DNA of 55,162 nucleotides from assembly GCA_025057135.1 (NCBI GenBank), contig JANWXY010000021.1:1-55162 (forward strand), given 5' to 3'. The translations under genes were made by a program, and so were the position numbers. Shown here in pieces: positions 1 through 9,904 of the stretch (positions are counted from its first letter, which is position 1; each line of letters begins with the position of its first letter). The DNA is from Bacteroidia bacterium. GTDB taxonomy: Bacteria > Bacteroidota > Bacteroidia > SpSt-205. A model generated the notes under the pieces. That model had not been told where the DNA came from, did not search any database, and worked only from the letters and a program-made list of their open reading frames with translations.

Positions 1-930
1 AATGACGACCTCAAGTCTTGGTATGATACCAGCGACGAATGGATATACACGCGCTCTGGCATCAAAGAAAGGCGCTGGGTGGAGGAGCCAGCCAGTACAG
101 CTGAGCTTGGGTTATATGCGGCGCAGGAGGCTATGCGGCAAGCAGGGTGCAGCCCTCAAGACATAGACTTGATAATCTTTGCTACTCTCAGCCCAGACTT
201 GTACTTTCCCGGTTCAGGGGTGCTTTTGCAGCATAAGCTGGGGTTGGAGACTACGCCAGCTTTGGATATTCGGCAGCAGTGTTCGGGATTCATATATGGG
301 CTGAGTATCGCGGATCAGTTTATCCGTTCGGGGATGTATAAGCGGATTCTGCTTGTTGGCGCGGAGATCCAATCTACGTGGATAGACTATACGCCAGAGG
401 GGCGCACTGTGGGCGTACTTTTTGGAGATGGAGCGGGAGCTGTGGTGGTAGAGGCTTCTCAGGACTCTGAGCGAGGTATTTTATCCACGCATCTGTATAG
501 CCAGGGGGCACACGCGATGGAATTGTGTATAGCGGAACCTTCTTCGGCCTCTCGTAGCCATCGGCTTATCGGCAGCTATGGCATGCGTCCGTACATGAAT
601 GGTAAAGAGGTTTTTCGCCATGCCGTCCAACGCATGGGGGAGGCTGTGCAAGTAGCCCTTTCTACTCAGGGATGGAAGCCTGAGGAAGTAGATTTATTCG
701 TGCTCCATCAAGCCAACATCCGAATTGTCCAAGCTGTTGCTGATTTTTTTCAGCTGCCGATTGGGAAGTTTTTCAACAATATCCATAAATACGGCAATAC
801 TACTGCCGCGAGCATTCCGATATGTCTGTATGAGGCACAGGCAGAGGGGCGGCTAAAGTCTGGCGATAAAGTCATACTTGCCGCTTTTGGCTCAGGGTTT
901 ACCTGGGGAAGTGTAGCGATGATATGGTGA
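1..930 (+). CDS. fabH: 3-oxoacyl-ACP synthase III (KASIII), 5' truncated by window edge
   Basis: Frame is open from base 1 (NDDLKSWYDTSDEWIYTRSGIKERRW...). Catalytic Cys in QQCSGF, His in HQANIRI, Asn in YGNTTAAS. Confidence 0.95.
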   Translation, partial: NDDLKSWYDTSDEWIYTRSGIKERRWVEEPASTAELGLYAAQEAMRQAGCSPQDIDLIIFATLSPDLYFPGSGVLLQHKLGLETTPALDIRQQCSGFIYGLSIADQFIRSGMYKRILLVGAEIQSTWIDYTPEGRTVGVLFGDGAGAVVVEASQDSERGILSTHLYSQGAHAMELCIAEPSSASRSHRLIGSYGMRPYMNGKEVFRHAVQRMGEAVQVALSTQGWKPEEVDLFVLHQANIRIVQAVADFFQLPIGKFFNNIHKYGNTTAASIPICLYEAQAEGRLKSGDKVILAAFGSGFTWGSVAMIW

Positions 931-1790
931 GGGAATGGCTAACCATCCGCGGTGAGCGATGGATAGATACTCTGATGCTATGGATAAACGGACTTTTCTG
1001 GCTGCCCAGGCGGTGGTATGCTCAACGCTCAGGTCCTCCTAATACCGCATGGCATAAGCTTATGCAGAATCCCAGCAGGCATTGGTCCCGATGGCCTTTT
1101 TCTCTACAAGGGCGGTTTTTTCGATGGCAAGGTCATCTAATCACTGACGCGCTCGGCTTGACATGGTTTTTAGGACGGCAGCATCAGGATATGCATTCGG
1201 TATGGCTCAGTCGGATCGCTACGGGTCAAATCGGTATAGATATTGGCGCACACCGGGGCTACTGGAGTCTCTTCTATCGCTTTCAGATGCCTATGTCGGC
1301 TCGGGTCATTCTATTAGAGCCCGACCCAGAAAACTACGCTTATCTCCTTCAAAACTTGGCTGCTAATCACGCAGACTGGGGTATAGCTCTACCCGTGGCG
1401 GCGTGGAAAGCCCCAGCTCGGCTATCTCTTCGTAGGTTAGCTATGAATAGTGTGCATGACTCTTTTGGAGGAAAAGTAGAGGCGAGCGAGACTTGGGATA
1501 CACTTGCGACTTCAATAGACTCCATTGTTGAGGCTCTGGCGCTGCCCACAGTAGATTGGATAAAGATAGATGTAGAAGGTGCAGAATTAGAAGTTCTGGA
1601 AGGGGCCGCTGAAACGCTGCGGCGTTTTTCTCCTACATTGTGGATAGAAATTCACGATACCTGGGAGCCTGTGAAAGGTATTTTGACCCGTTTTGCTTAC
1701 GAAGTGAAAGATAGCATAGAAAAGGAAGGCACAGAAACATACAGCCGAATAGGATATATCTGGGCAGAGCGCTGCGCGAATAATGCATGA
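924..1790 (+). CDS. FkbM-family SAM-dependent methyltransferase
   Basis: IGIDIGAHRGYWSL SAM motif, ILLEPDPENYAYLLQNL, WIKIDVEGAELEVLEGA; typical FkbM motifs. Confidence 0.85.
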   Translation: MVREWLTIRGERWIDTLMLWINGLFWLPRRWYAQRSGPPNTAWHKLMQNPSRHWSRWPFSLQGRFFRWQGHLITDALGLTWFLGRQHQDMHSVWLSRIATGQIGIDIGAHRGYWSLFYRFQMPMSARVILLEPDPENYAYLLQNLAANHADWGIALPVAAWKAPARLSLRRLAMNSVHDSFGGKVEASETWDTLATSIDSIVEALALPTVDWIKIDVEGAELEVLEGAAETLRRFSPTLWIEIHDTWEPVKGILTRFAYEVKDSIEKEGTETYSRIGYIWAERCANNA

Positions 1791-2778
1791 AAGCCTGCTG
1801 AAGAAGCTTCAAAGCTGGTATGAAAGAAACGGGCGCCTCCTGCCTTGGCGGGAAGGAGAAGACCCCTATCGTATTTGGGTGATAGAAACGCTTCTCCAGC
1901 AGACTCAAATAGCTCAAGTAGAAGCGAGAATAGAGCGGTTCTTTACAGCATTTCCTTCGATAGAGAGTCTCGCTTATGCGTCTTTGGAGGAGGTTCTTGC
2001 TTTATGGCAGGGACTTGGGTATTATCAGCGTGCGCACAATCTCCATCGGGCCGCTCAGAAGCTATGCGCAATCGGCGGTTTTTCTGCTATAAGGGAGTCG
2101 CCCAATCCTTTGAAGGCACTCATGAGACTGCCCGGTGTGGGACCATACACGGCGCGGGCTATATTGAGCTTTGCCGGATGGGGGCATTTTCTACCCGTGG
2201 ATGGAAATATCATGCGCGTTTTGAGTCGCCTATGGGCGGAAAAAGAACGCAATCGTGAGTTTTATCAGCGCAAAGCCGATGCCTTGCCAGTAGCATGGCG
2301 TCAACGATGGGTAGCCTACGCTCTAATGGATTTAGCCCAGCTTATCTGTGTGCCTCGGCGGCCAAGATGCCTTCTTTGTCCTCTCGCTTCGGGCTGTGCA
2401 GCCTTACAAGGCGGCAATCCGAGCCTTTATCCATTACGGCTTCCCCGAAGCAAAAAGCCTGACCGATACTTTCTCGTGAGCCTATATGCAGACGTGAGGG
2501 GGGTATCGTTACTACGACGCCCCCCTCGGGGATTCTGGGGAGGATTGTGGTCCCTTCCCCTGCGAGAGCTTTCCACAAAACCTGAGATGCCCCCGGATTT
2601 CACCCATGAGCTCACGCATTTTAGGCTCTTCGGATACCTTGAGCGAATGACGCAGCCACCGGACAATACTCAGCTTATCCCTTGGGGGGCGCTACCGGCA
2701 TATGCTCTGCCTGCGCCTATCTTTCGGCTACTCGTGCAGGAAGCGGAAGCTTACGGTGTGACCATCTCGGCGAACTAA
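1783..2778 (+). CDS. mutY: A/G-specific adenine glycosylase MutY
   Basis: LPWREGEDPYRIWVIETLLQQTQ; HhH-GPD LPGVGPYTARAILSF; C-x6-C-x2-C-x5-C Fe-S loop (CVPRRPRCLLCPLASGC); NUDIX-like C-terminus. Confidence 0.95.
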   Translation: MHESLLKKLQSWYERNGRLLPWREGEDPYRIWVIETLLQQTQIAQVEARIERFFTAFPSIESLAYASLEEVLALWQGLGYYQRAHNLHRAAQKLCAIGGFSAIRESPNPLKALMRLPGVGPYTARAILSFAGWGHFLPVDGNIMRVLSRLWAEKERNREFYQRKADALPVAWRQRWVAYALMDLAQLICVPRRPRCLLCPLASGCAALQGGNPSLYPLRLPRSKKPDRYFLVSLYADVRGVSLLRRPPRGFWGGLWSLPLRELSTKPEMPPDFTHELTHFRLFGYLERMTQPPDNTQLIPWGALPAYALPAPIFRLLVQEAEAYGVTISAN

Positions 2779-4977
2779 CGCTAAATATAGTCCGCTGGGC
2801 CACGTTGTGAGGGGTATGGCTGTCTCGCCTGCTTGCACAGTATTTTGCCACACGACTCGTCCATCTGTATCGTAGATGGAGACTTCGGCAGGCTCGCCCG
2901 CAGGTAAAGATATCCACAGTGCTTCTCTGGCAGGTACAGGATAAAAGCGTATGCCCGACACAGGGTTTTCATGGAAAAGAGCTGTCGCTGCACCATCACT
3001 GGTGTAGGAGGCTTGCCATCCTGCGCGTGTGATAGAGCTATCAGAGGTGAAAACGATAAGCATCTTACCGCTATTGGCAGTAATCGGCATTGGGAGGGAG
3101 TCGCCGGAATAGGAGCCTATAAGAGGAGCAGATGTCGTCGTACCATCGTATATCCGCACAAAGTCGTATCCTCTCTCTGTTCTGAAAGCAGAGAAGGTCA
3201 AAGTTACGTAAGTTGCCCCTACGGGCTGGATTAACCAGCGGCAATTGGTTCGGTTGGTGTAATCGCTTACCCCACTACCATCCGATATCGTGCCGGAAGG
3301 AGCTGTGATGACTGCGGTCCCACTACAATAGGGGGTGTTTAGGGTAGTATAACTTAGGTTCCAGCCTTCATCCGTTACAGACCCGTCTGTGGTGAAGTAC
3401 ACGGTCGCTTCGGGTACCGAGGTGGTAACCACCGGAGGTAAGTTTGACCCAGAGAAGCGTCTCACCATAACGCGCGAATTCACCTGTCCGCCATCGTAGA
3501 TGGTGACAAAATCGTAGTTGGCTTCGGTTTTGAACTGGCTAAACTCTATCCGAATGCCGGTACCCTGACCAGGACGGATAATCCAGCGGCAATCTGCGTC
3601 GTTACGATAGTTATTGGAGCCGCTGCCGTCGGAGAATGTACCGCTACTTTGAGTGAGTAACTGGGTCCCTCCACATAAGGTTGGCGCTTGTACTGTATAT
3701 GTAGCCTGAAAGCCTGCCGCGGTACCAGAGCCATTAGTTTTGAGCCGTACAAGCATCGCCCCCCCCGAAGAAGTGAGGTTAGGTGGCAAACTCGTACCTG
3801 AATAGGCACCTAAACGCGGGGAGCTTATAGTGGCTCCATCGTAGATAATAACGGAGTCTCCGGGGAGGAGGTTGAAGCTCTGAAAAGAAAGAGTAATGCT
3901 CGTAACTCCTGGGGGTTGAATGACCCATCGGCAATCCGCATTATCAGTGTAGTTTCCACTACCGTCAGAAATAGACCCAGAGGTGGCAGTAAGGGTAATC
4001 GTTCCACTGCAGCTGCCCGGCGCAGTACATCCAGGGGAGCTAAGAAGTCCCGCTCGATAACCTGTGGGGCTTAGGACGGCGCGCATCCGATTTTTCTGCC
4101 CCTGAGTGAACATAACAAGGCAGTGATCGTCTCCGTAGTCCATGTAGTTCATGAACATGTCGCTGGTATTTCCGCAAGAAGGGTGAGGGAAAGTAGGGCA
4201 ACCGTAGTTGGGACCTTCTTGGGGAGGGGTATCGGCGACATAGTCGTCCCCACACTGGGCATCTCCCCAAATATGGCGAAGGTTTAGCCAGTGTCCAACC
4301 TCGTGGGTAGCCGTTCGTCCTTTATTGAAGGGGGCTTGGGCGCTTCCCCCTCGCCCGAAGTAGCGATAGTTGATGACTACGCCATCTTCTGCGGCAGAGC
4401 CCCCACCGGGAAACTGCGCATATCCAAGCAACCCACCCGAGAGGTTACAGACCCAAATGTTTAGGTACTGGTCTGTGGGCCAGGCATCTTTTCCGCCCCT
4501 ACTTGAGTACTTCACGTCATCAGAGTAAATGTCAAATGAAGTCTTCGTCGTCTGCGTTCGGGTAATACCCGTGGTGGGGTTGCCCTGGGGGTCTCGGGTT
4601 GCCAGACAAAACTGGACTTCCACGTCCGCTGTCAAAGATGCAAATAAGGAAGGTGTATTCGCGACATCTGTATTTTGCCGGCGGAAGTCCTCATTCAGCA
4701 CATCTATCTGGGACTGAACTTGAGCGTCTGAAACATTTTCTGCGCTGGTGCGGTAGACAATATGTACCACGACGGGGATAGTAATCACGCTGCCTGTTCG
4801 TAAGTGGGGTAGAGTTTGTAGCTGCTGGATATAACCTCGCGTCTGAGCTTCAACAGCTGCCATTCGCTGGGCTATAGTGGGGTCTCGTTGCATGAGATAG
4901 GCTAACCTTTCCATAGTCCCACATCGATGATGTTGTGCGTATATTAGGCTGGTCAGAATGAAGATGGAGTATCGCAT
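2728..4977 (-). CDS. Secreted M43-family (cytophagalysin-like) zinc metalloprotease with three CUB domains and T9SS type A sorting domain
   Basis: HEVGHWLNLRHIWGD zinc motif, MNYMDYGDDHC Met-turn; three repeats of xCxGT...SGxxSDGSGxxxYxxxxxCRWxIxP; C-terminal FYPVPAREALWISLP...YDTDGRVV...GLYLALVRRDG. Start moved from 5004 to 4977 (MRYSIFILTSLIYAQ signal peptide, TAnnTTTG 4 nt upstream). Confidence 0.88.
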   Translation of the reverse strand: MRYSIFILTSLIYAQHHRCGTMERLAYLMQRDPTIAQRMAAVEAQTRGYIQQLQTLPHLRTGSVITIPVVVHIVYRTSAENVSDAQVQSQIDVLNEDFRRQNTDVANTPSLFASLTADVEVQFCLATRDPQGNPTTGITRTQTTKTSFDIYSDDVKYSSRGGKDAWPTDQYLNIWVCNLSGGLLGYAQFPGGGSAAEDGVVINYRYFGRGGSAQAPFNKGRTATHEVGHWLNLRHIWGDAQCGDDYVADTPPQEGPNYGCPTFPHPSCGNTSDMFMNYMDYGDDHCLVMFTQGQKNRMRAVLSPTGYRAGLLSSPGCTAPGSCSGTITLTATSGSISDGSGNYTDNADCRWVIQPPGVTSITLSFQSFNLLPGDSVIIYDGATISSPRLGAYSGTSLPPNLTSSGGAMLVRLKTNGSGTAAGFQATYTVQAPTLCGGTQLLTQSSGTFSDGSGSNNYRNDADCRWIIRPGQGTGIRIEFSQFKTEANYDFVTIYDGGQVNSRVMVRRFSGSNLPPVVTTSVPEATVYFTTDGSVTDEGWNLSYTTLNTPYCSGTAVITAPSGTISDGSGVSDYTNRTNCRWLIQPVGATYVTLTFSAFRTERGYDFVRIYDGTTTSAPLIGSYSGDSLPMPITANSGKMLIVFTSDSSITRAGWQASYTSDGAATALFHENPVSGIRFYPVPAREALWISLPAGEPAEVSIYDTDGRVVWQNTVQAGETAIPLTTWPSGLYLALVRRDGHTVSFRFLHE

Positions 4978-4981
4978 ACGC

Positions 4982-5019
4982 CAAAAATATACATTTCGGG
5001 GCATCTGAGCTTACCTTTG
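4982..5019. promoter_or_regulatory. Divergent promoters: minus -7 TATTTTTG (4989-4982), plus -7 TACCTTTG (5012-5019)
   Basis: Each matches TAnnTTTG and ends exactly 4 nt from the ATG (4977 minus; 5024 plus). Confidence 0.75.
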
Positions 5020-5023
5020 TGAC

Positions 5024-7915
5024 ATGTGGAAACTCGGTTGGGCGGGGCTATGGTGCTTCTTGTGGGCGCAGACAAAGCTTATATTCAGTGACTCCCTTCG
5101 TCAAGTGTATGTCTATCAGCTTCCCAATCAGCTCACCGTAATCGTCAGTCCTAACTCCTCTTCACCGCAGGCTTATGTGATTATAGCCACTCGAGCTGGT
5201 AGCAAAAATGATCCCGCTGATAACACAGGTTTAGCTCACTACTTGGAGCACATGCTTTTCAAAGGGACCGACAGGTATGGCACGAAAGATTTTGACCGAG
5301 AGAAAGTGTATTTAGATGCCATAGAGGACCTCTATGAGCGGTATAATAAGACGAAAGACTCCCTTCAGAGACTCCTCATTTACAGGCAAATAGACTCGGT
5401 CTCTCAGCTGGCGGCGCAGTGGGCTATTCCGAATGAGTATGACCGGATGGTTAGTGCAATCGGCGCACAAGGTACAAATGCTTTCACCAGCTTTGACGTG
5501 ACAGCATACGTGAATGAGGTCCCAAGCCATCAGGTAGAGCAGCTTCTCCGATTGGAAGCTGAGCGATTTCGCAAGCCTGTTTTGCGACTTTTTCATACAG
5601 AGTTAGAGGCGGTTTATGAGGAGAAAAATATCGCCATAGACAATGAGTCCAGAGAGCTCTCAGAGAAAGTTCTGGCAGCTCTTTTTCCTGATCACCCCTA
5701 TGGCACACAAACTACCATAGGCACCATAGAGCATCTCAAAAATCCTTCTATCAGTGCCATCAAGCGTTTCTATGATACCTACTATGTGCCTAACAACATG
5801 GCCGTCATCGTAGTAGGAGATGTTCAGCCGCAGAGCGTGGTAAAGTGGATTGAGAACTACTGGGGTGGTTTTCAGCCCAAACCTGTACCTCCATTTTCTT
5901 ATCAGAAAGGGGCCCCTTCTCCTATAAAAAAACGCACATTTGTAGAGGTAGTCGGGCCCCAGTCCGCCTCCGTACAGATAGCTTTTCGTATGCCACCGGC
6001 GGATACGCGCGAGGCGAAGCTCCTGCGTGTATTAGATCAGATTCTCTCAAACCCTACCATGGGGCTTCTGGATGAATGGCTTGTTTATAGCCGAAAAGTC
6101 AAATCTGCGGGCTGCTCCCCGATGTTCCTGAGTGACCACAGCGTCCATTATTTCTACGCCGAACCCAAACCAGGACAGAGCTTAGAAGAAACGGAGAAAC
6201 TGCTCTGGGAGGCTATACGGCGAATCCAGAAAGGTGATTTTGAGGAGAGCCTGATTGAAGCGGCCGTGAATGACCTTCTATTCAACGAGATGAAAAGCTG
6301 GCGTGTGAATACCTCTCGCGCTCATGCCCTCTTAGATATTTTCGTGAAGCAAAAAAGCTGGTCAGAAGCACTGCGCGAAACATCAGAGCTGCGCCGTATC
6401 TCAAAGAAAGAACTCGTTGCTTTTGCTCGAAAGTATTACGCTCGGAATCGCTGTGTAGTGGCTTACAAGCGTCAGGGAGAGCGCCCTAAACTTCCTAAGG
6501 TACCTAAGCCTCCAATCACGCCCTTATCCATAGAGCGCCGTATGGCGTCTTCTTATGCTCAGGCGTTTTTATCAGAGGCGGGAGAGCGTCCCCTACCGTC
6601 CCCAGAGTTTGTCTCTTTTGATAGTGTGCTTGAGAAAGGCGCACTTCACCAGAAGGTGCCTTTGTATGCGATACAAAATACGGATGATAGCTTATTTACT
6701 CTCATCTGGTACCTCCCCCTCGGTAGCGCACACGATAAATGGATACCCACCCTCATGTCATACTATGAGAAAGTGGGTCCGAAAGGAATGAGTGTGCGAG
6801 AGTTTCGTCGACGCCTTTTTCTATTAGGCGGGAGAGTCAGCTTCAATGCGGGGGATCGAGAGAGTTATGTCATCGTAGAGGGGCTGACGCGAAACCTTTC
6901 CGAAATAGCTGCGCTCGTAGATTCCCTTCTCAAGGTGCCCGACGCAAACGAGGAGATTTGGTCGTTTCTCCGAGCCAACATTCTCAAAAGTAGGGCGGAT
7001 GCTAAAAAGAATCCTGGAGTCATTCAGAACATGCTTTCTCTATATGGGCTCTACGGAAGCGATCATCCGCGTAAGCATGCCCCTTCTGAGAGCGAATTTC
7101 AACAGATGACGGCGTCGGAGCTGGCCCGTCGTGCAGCCGAGCTTTGGAGGTATCCTTGGGAAATGTACTATGACGGACCTGGCGGGGCATCTGCAGCTTC
7201 CATTTTGGAAAGGTGCGTTCGTGTGCCTCCATCATGGCAGCCGCCCGTCGCTCCTAAGCCGTTTTCTATGCAGGAAACGCCTGATAAGGAGGTCTATTTC
7301 GTGCATTTCCCGATGGTTCGGGCGGTGCTACAATGGATACATCGCTCGGTGCCTTATCGTAGAGATTTATATCCGCTTAGTACTTACTTCACAGAATACT
7401 TCGGGGGGGGCATGTCGGCGGTAGTTTTTCAGGAAATCCGAGAGGCGAAAGGTTTAGCCTATTCAGCTCATGCCTACTTCGCCACACCTTCTCGTCCAGA
7501 CCTGCATATGTACTTCGTAGGCGGTGTCAGTACTCAAGCCGATAAGCTCATAGAGGCATACGAGGCGATGGAACTGCTCATAGATAGTCTGCGGGTTATC
7601 TCTTCTCTGGCGGATGTAGCCCGTCGGTCTTTGTTATCCCAGCTTGTCAGCGAAAGGCTCAGGCATGAGCGTGTATTTTTCTCTTATTGGGATGCACGCC
7701 GTTTTGGATTAGCGCGGGAGCGCCGAGCAGACCTCTGGGAGGCTCTCCAGTACATGTCTGATAAAGACTTAGTAGACTTTCACAGGACATACCTTCAGCG
7801 CAAACCGCGCCTTTTACTCCTGATGGGGGATCAAACGCGCCTCCCTCTGGATAAGCTTCGCGCAAAAGGGCTCACTATTCGTGAAGTCAAGATAGAAGAG
7901 CTTTTCGGCTACTGA
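5024..7915 (+). CDS. M16-family (insulinase/PqqL-like) zinc metalloprotease, two-lobed
   Basis: HYLEHMLFKGTDRYGTKDFDRE (HxxEH), PNNMAVIVVGDV, second M16 lobe FREIREAKGLAYSA-type segment (FQEIREAKGLAYSAHAYF). Confidence 0.93.
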   Translation: MWKLGWAGLWCFLWAQTKLIFSDSLRQVYVYQLPNQLTVIVSPNSSSPQAYVIIATRAGSKNDPADNTGLAHYLEHMLFKGTDRYGTKDFDREKVYLDAIEDLYERYNKTKDSLQRLLIYRQIDSVSQLAAQWAIPNEYDRMVSAIGAQGTNAFTSFDVTAYVNEVPSHQVEQLLRLEAERFRKPVLRLFHTELEAVYEEKNIAIDNESRELSEKVLAALFPDHPYGTQTTIGTIEHLKNPSISAIKRFYDTYYVPNNMAVIVVGDVQPQSVVKWIENYWGGFQPKPVPPFSYQKGAPSPIKKRTFVEVVGPQSASVQIAFRMPPADTREAKLLRVLDQILSNPTMGLLDEWLVYSRKVKSAGCSPMFLSDHSVHYFYAEPKPGQSLEETEKLLWEAIRRIQKGDFEESLIEAAVNDLLFNEMKSWRVNTSRAHALLDIFVKQKSWSEALRETSELRRISKKELVAFARKYYARNRCVVAYKRQGERPKLPKVPKPPITPLSIERRMASSYAQAFLSEAGERPLPSPEFVSFDSVLEKGALHQKVPLYAIQNTDDSLFTLIWYLPLGSAHDKWIPTLMSYYEKVGPKGMSVREFRRRLFLLGGRVSFNAGDRESYVIVEGLTRNLSEIAALVDSLLKVPDANEEIWSFLRANILKSRADAKKNPGVIQNMLSLYGLYGSDHPRKHAPSESEFQQMTASELARRAAELWRYPWEMYYDGPGGASAASILERCVRVPPSWQPPVAPKPFSMQETPDKEVYFVHFPMVRAVLQWIHRSVPYRRDLYPLSTYFTEYFGGGMSAVVFQEIREAKGLAYSAHAYFATPSRPDLHMYFVGGVSTQADKLIEAYEAMELLIDSLRVISSLADVARRSLLSQLVSERLRHERVFFSYWDARRFGLARERRADLWEALQYMSDKDLVDFHRTYLQRKPRLLLLMGDQTRLPLDKLRAKGLTIREVKIEELFGY

Positions 7916-7929
7916 GGGGCGGATATGGC

Positions 7930-9858
7930 CTACCATAGCCCCGTAATCCGTGGAATATCCCATATATTCCGATATAGAACGCCCCACCGCCCCCGCCGAA
8001 CCTGCTCCATCTCGCGCCGCCAAAAGTGCAAACTCACTGCCGGGTATAGATACCCATAGCGGTACGATGGGTGAGGATGGGGGCACCCGGTTTTCTGAGC
8101 CCGACACACCCGCTCCTGGACAGTGTGCGGATAACGAATAGGGAGCTGAACTATCAGCTTCTCAGCCGAAGGTAGAAGCGCGCGCAAGGTGTCTATGTGA
8201 AGTTTGCGAGCGGCTTTTCCACTGGATAGAGCTTGTAGCCAGTGGTACCGGAATTCTATGCGTAAGTGGGTCAAATTCCAGGCTGTATTCAGCTCATCAT
8301 ATAGCCGCTGAATATCGCCTTCCTTCGGCGCAGCTTTCGGCCATATGGGGTATTTTTGAAGGGCATCCTGCATGCCTGTCAGTGCGGGTGTAAGGTACGG
8401 GCGATATTTTGTAGGCTTTCTATAAATCTTCCATGGGGGCACAGGTAACCGGGGTTGAAAAGCCGGCAGCCAGCGCCAACCTATCTCATCTATGGCAGTC
8501 GTGGGGGTGATGTAACTGAGAATATCCTTTCCCACAAGTAGGCTGTCTTGATACCTGACGATATGTTCCCAGTGGGCTGTATCCCCTCCAAATAGCCGAA
8601 TCATTCCTTCTGCTGGCGAGGGAATATAAAGCGCAGAATCGTATTCGTACTTCCAGCTCCAGCGTGCCACACTCCAATCAAATAACCAGTATCCCACATC
8701 CCATCCTGAGGAGAAGGTGAGATGCCCTTCTACTAAGTTTTCTACGGTGAGAATGTCCTCTAACCGACTGCGCAGGTAGGAAAGCAGCCAAACAGGCACG
8801 GTATTATCAAATGACACCCAGTAAGCCGTTTCAGGGTAGTACCAGACAGGGCGCCGCTGCCGTTCATTTAGAATACTTTCGTACAGGTGTGAAAAGTTTT
8901 TGCACCGATAAACAGGCGCTATGCTATCTCGTAAGCTATAACACATCACCGAATGCACACACAGCGTGATTTCTGAGGGGAGGGTACTCGGATGAAAATC
9001 TCCCACGGCGTAAGCATCAGGTGGCACTACGTGTTGTCTGGTCATCACATGGAGGCCGAGTCTTTTTGCATGAATAATAAGACTGTCTATCCAGCCTCCC
9101 CAAGATTTTCCTACAAACTCCGCGGCATTTAGGTCTACATTTATGCGAGAAATGCCCGTATTACTCAGAATGCCGAGATTTTTCCGAAGCATTTTGGCTT
9201 TGGGGCGCCACCGTGGAATGAGCTGAAATGCCCGCTGCTGCTGCATTCTGAGAGAGATATCTAATCCGACGACTACACCACGCTCCTGAGCATAGCGCAC
9301 TATCCGAGAAAAGTAAGGTTGCCATCGTTCTAAATCCACGGTGCGTAGCAGGCAGAACTCAAAGTAGTTCTGCCTATTCCGTATCAGCCAATCGATATAG
9401 GCTTTTACGAGCTGCTCTCCATCAGGAAATGCTGGGTCATGTAAGGCTTCTGTAAGTTCTATGGGGTGTTGGGTGTGTAGGTGAAAGCCGCGCCACTTGA
9501 AACGGGGCGAGGCTTCCAGCGTTTGCCAGGTGCGCAAGTGCGGGGATACCACAGTCTCCTTTGGATGCACAAAAGTCAGTCCATGTTTTTCCTCTAAAAG
9601 GATATACACACCTGCCACGGCTGAGAGCGTATCTGGGGCTGTGAGGCTGGTATAGGTGGCGAAGCGTTCTATGCGGATTTTGGGAGAGTTCGGCACAATC
9701 TGTATGAGCAGAGACTCTCGGCGAGCATAGCGTGAGAGCAGGCTATCTGCATCTCTGAGCGCATGGCGTAGAGGTGGAGCGCTTTCCAGTTGGGCTTGCT
9801 CTTGATTAGAGGATCCGTGAAGTAACCACAGTTGAAGCCCAATCGTAATCCATATCAT
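7930..9858 (-). CDS. Exported protein with glycoside-hydrolase (GH20/GH67-like TIM barrel) resemblance; substrate unknown
   Basis: Signal peptide-like MIWITIGLQLWLLHG; SAVAGVYILLEEKHGLTFVHPKETVV resembles the N-terminal domain preceding GH20/GH67 barrels; FKWRGFHLHTQHPIELTE. Start codon GTG 9861 or ATG 9858. Confidence 0.45.
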   Translation of the reverse strand: MIWITIGLQLWLLHGSSNQEQAQLESAPPLRHALRDADSLLSRYARRESLLIQIVPNSPKIRIERFATYTSLTAPDTLSAVAGVYILLEEKHGLTFVHPKETVVSPHLRTWQTLEASPRFKWRGFHLHTQHPIELTEALHDPAFPDGEQLVKAYIDWLIRNRQNYFEFCLLRTVDLERWQPYFSRIVRYAQERGVVVGLDISLRMQQQRAFQLIPRWRPKAKMLRKNLGILSNTGISRINVDLNAAEFVGKSWGGWIDSLIIHAKRLGLHVMTRQHVVPPDAYAVGDFHPSTLPSEITLCVHSVMCYSLRDSIAPVYRCKNFSHLYESILNERQRRPVWYYPETAYWVSFDNTVPVWLLSYLRSRLEDILTVENLVEGHLTFSSGWDVGYWLFDWSVARWSWKYEYDSALYIPSPAEGMIRLFGGDTAHWEHIVRYQDSLLVGKDILSYITPTTAIDEIGWRWLPAFQPRLPVPPWKIYRKPTKYRPYLTPALTGMQDALQKYPIWPKAAPKEGDIQRLYDELNTAWNLTHLRIEFRYHWLQALSSGKAARKLHIDTLRALLPSAEKLIVQLPIRYPHTVQERVCRAQKTGCPHPHPSYRYGYLYPAVSLHFWRREMEQVRRGRWGVLYRNIWDIPRITGLW

Positions 9859-9904
9859 CACGGCTAAGTTATGGTCGTGGCATCTTTGTCCTCTGACGGA
9901 GTGG

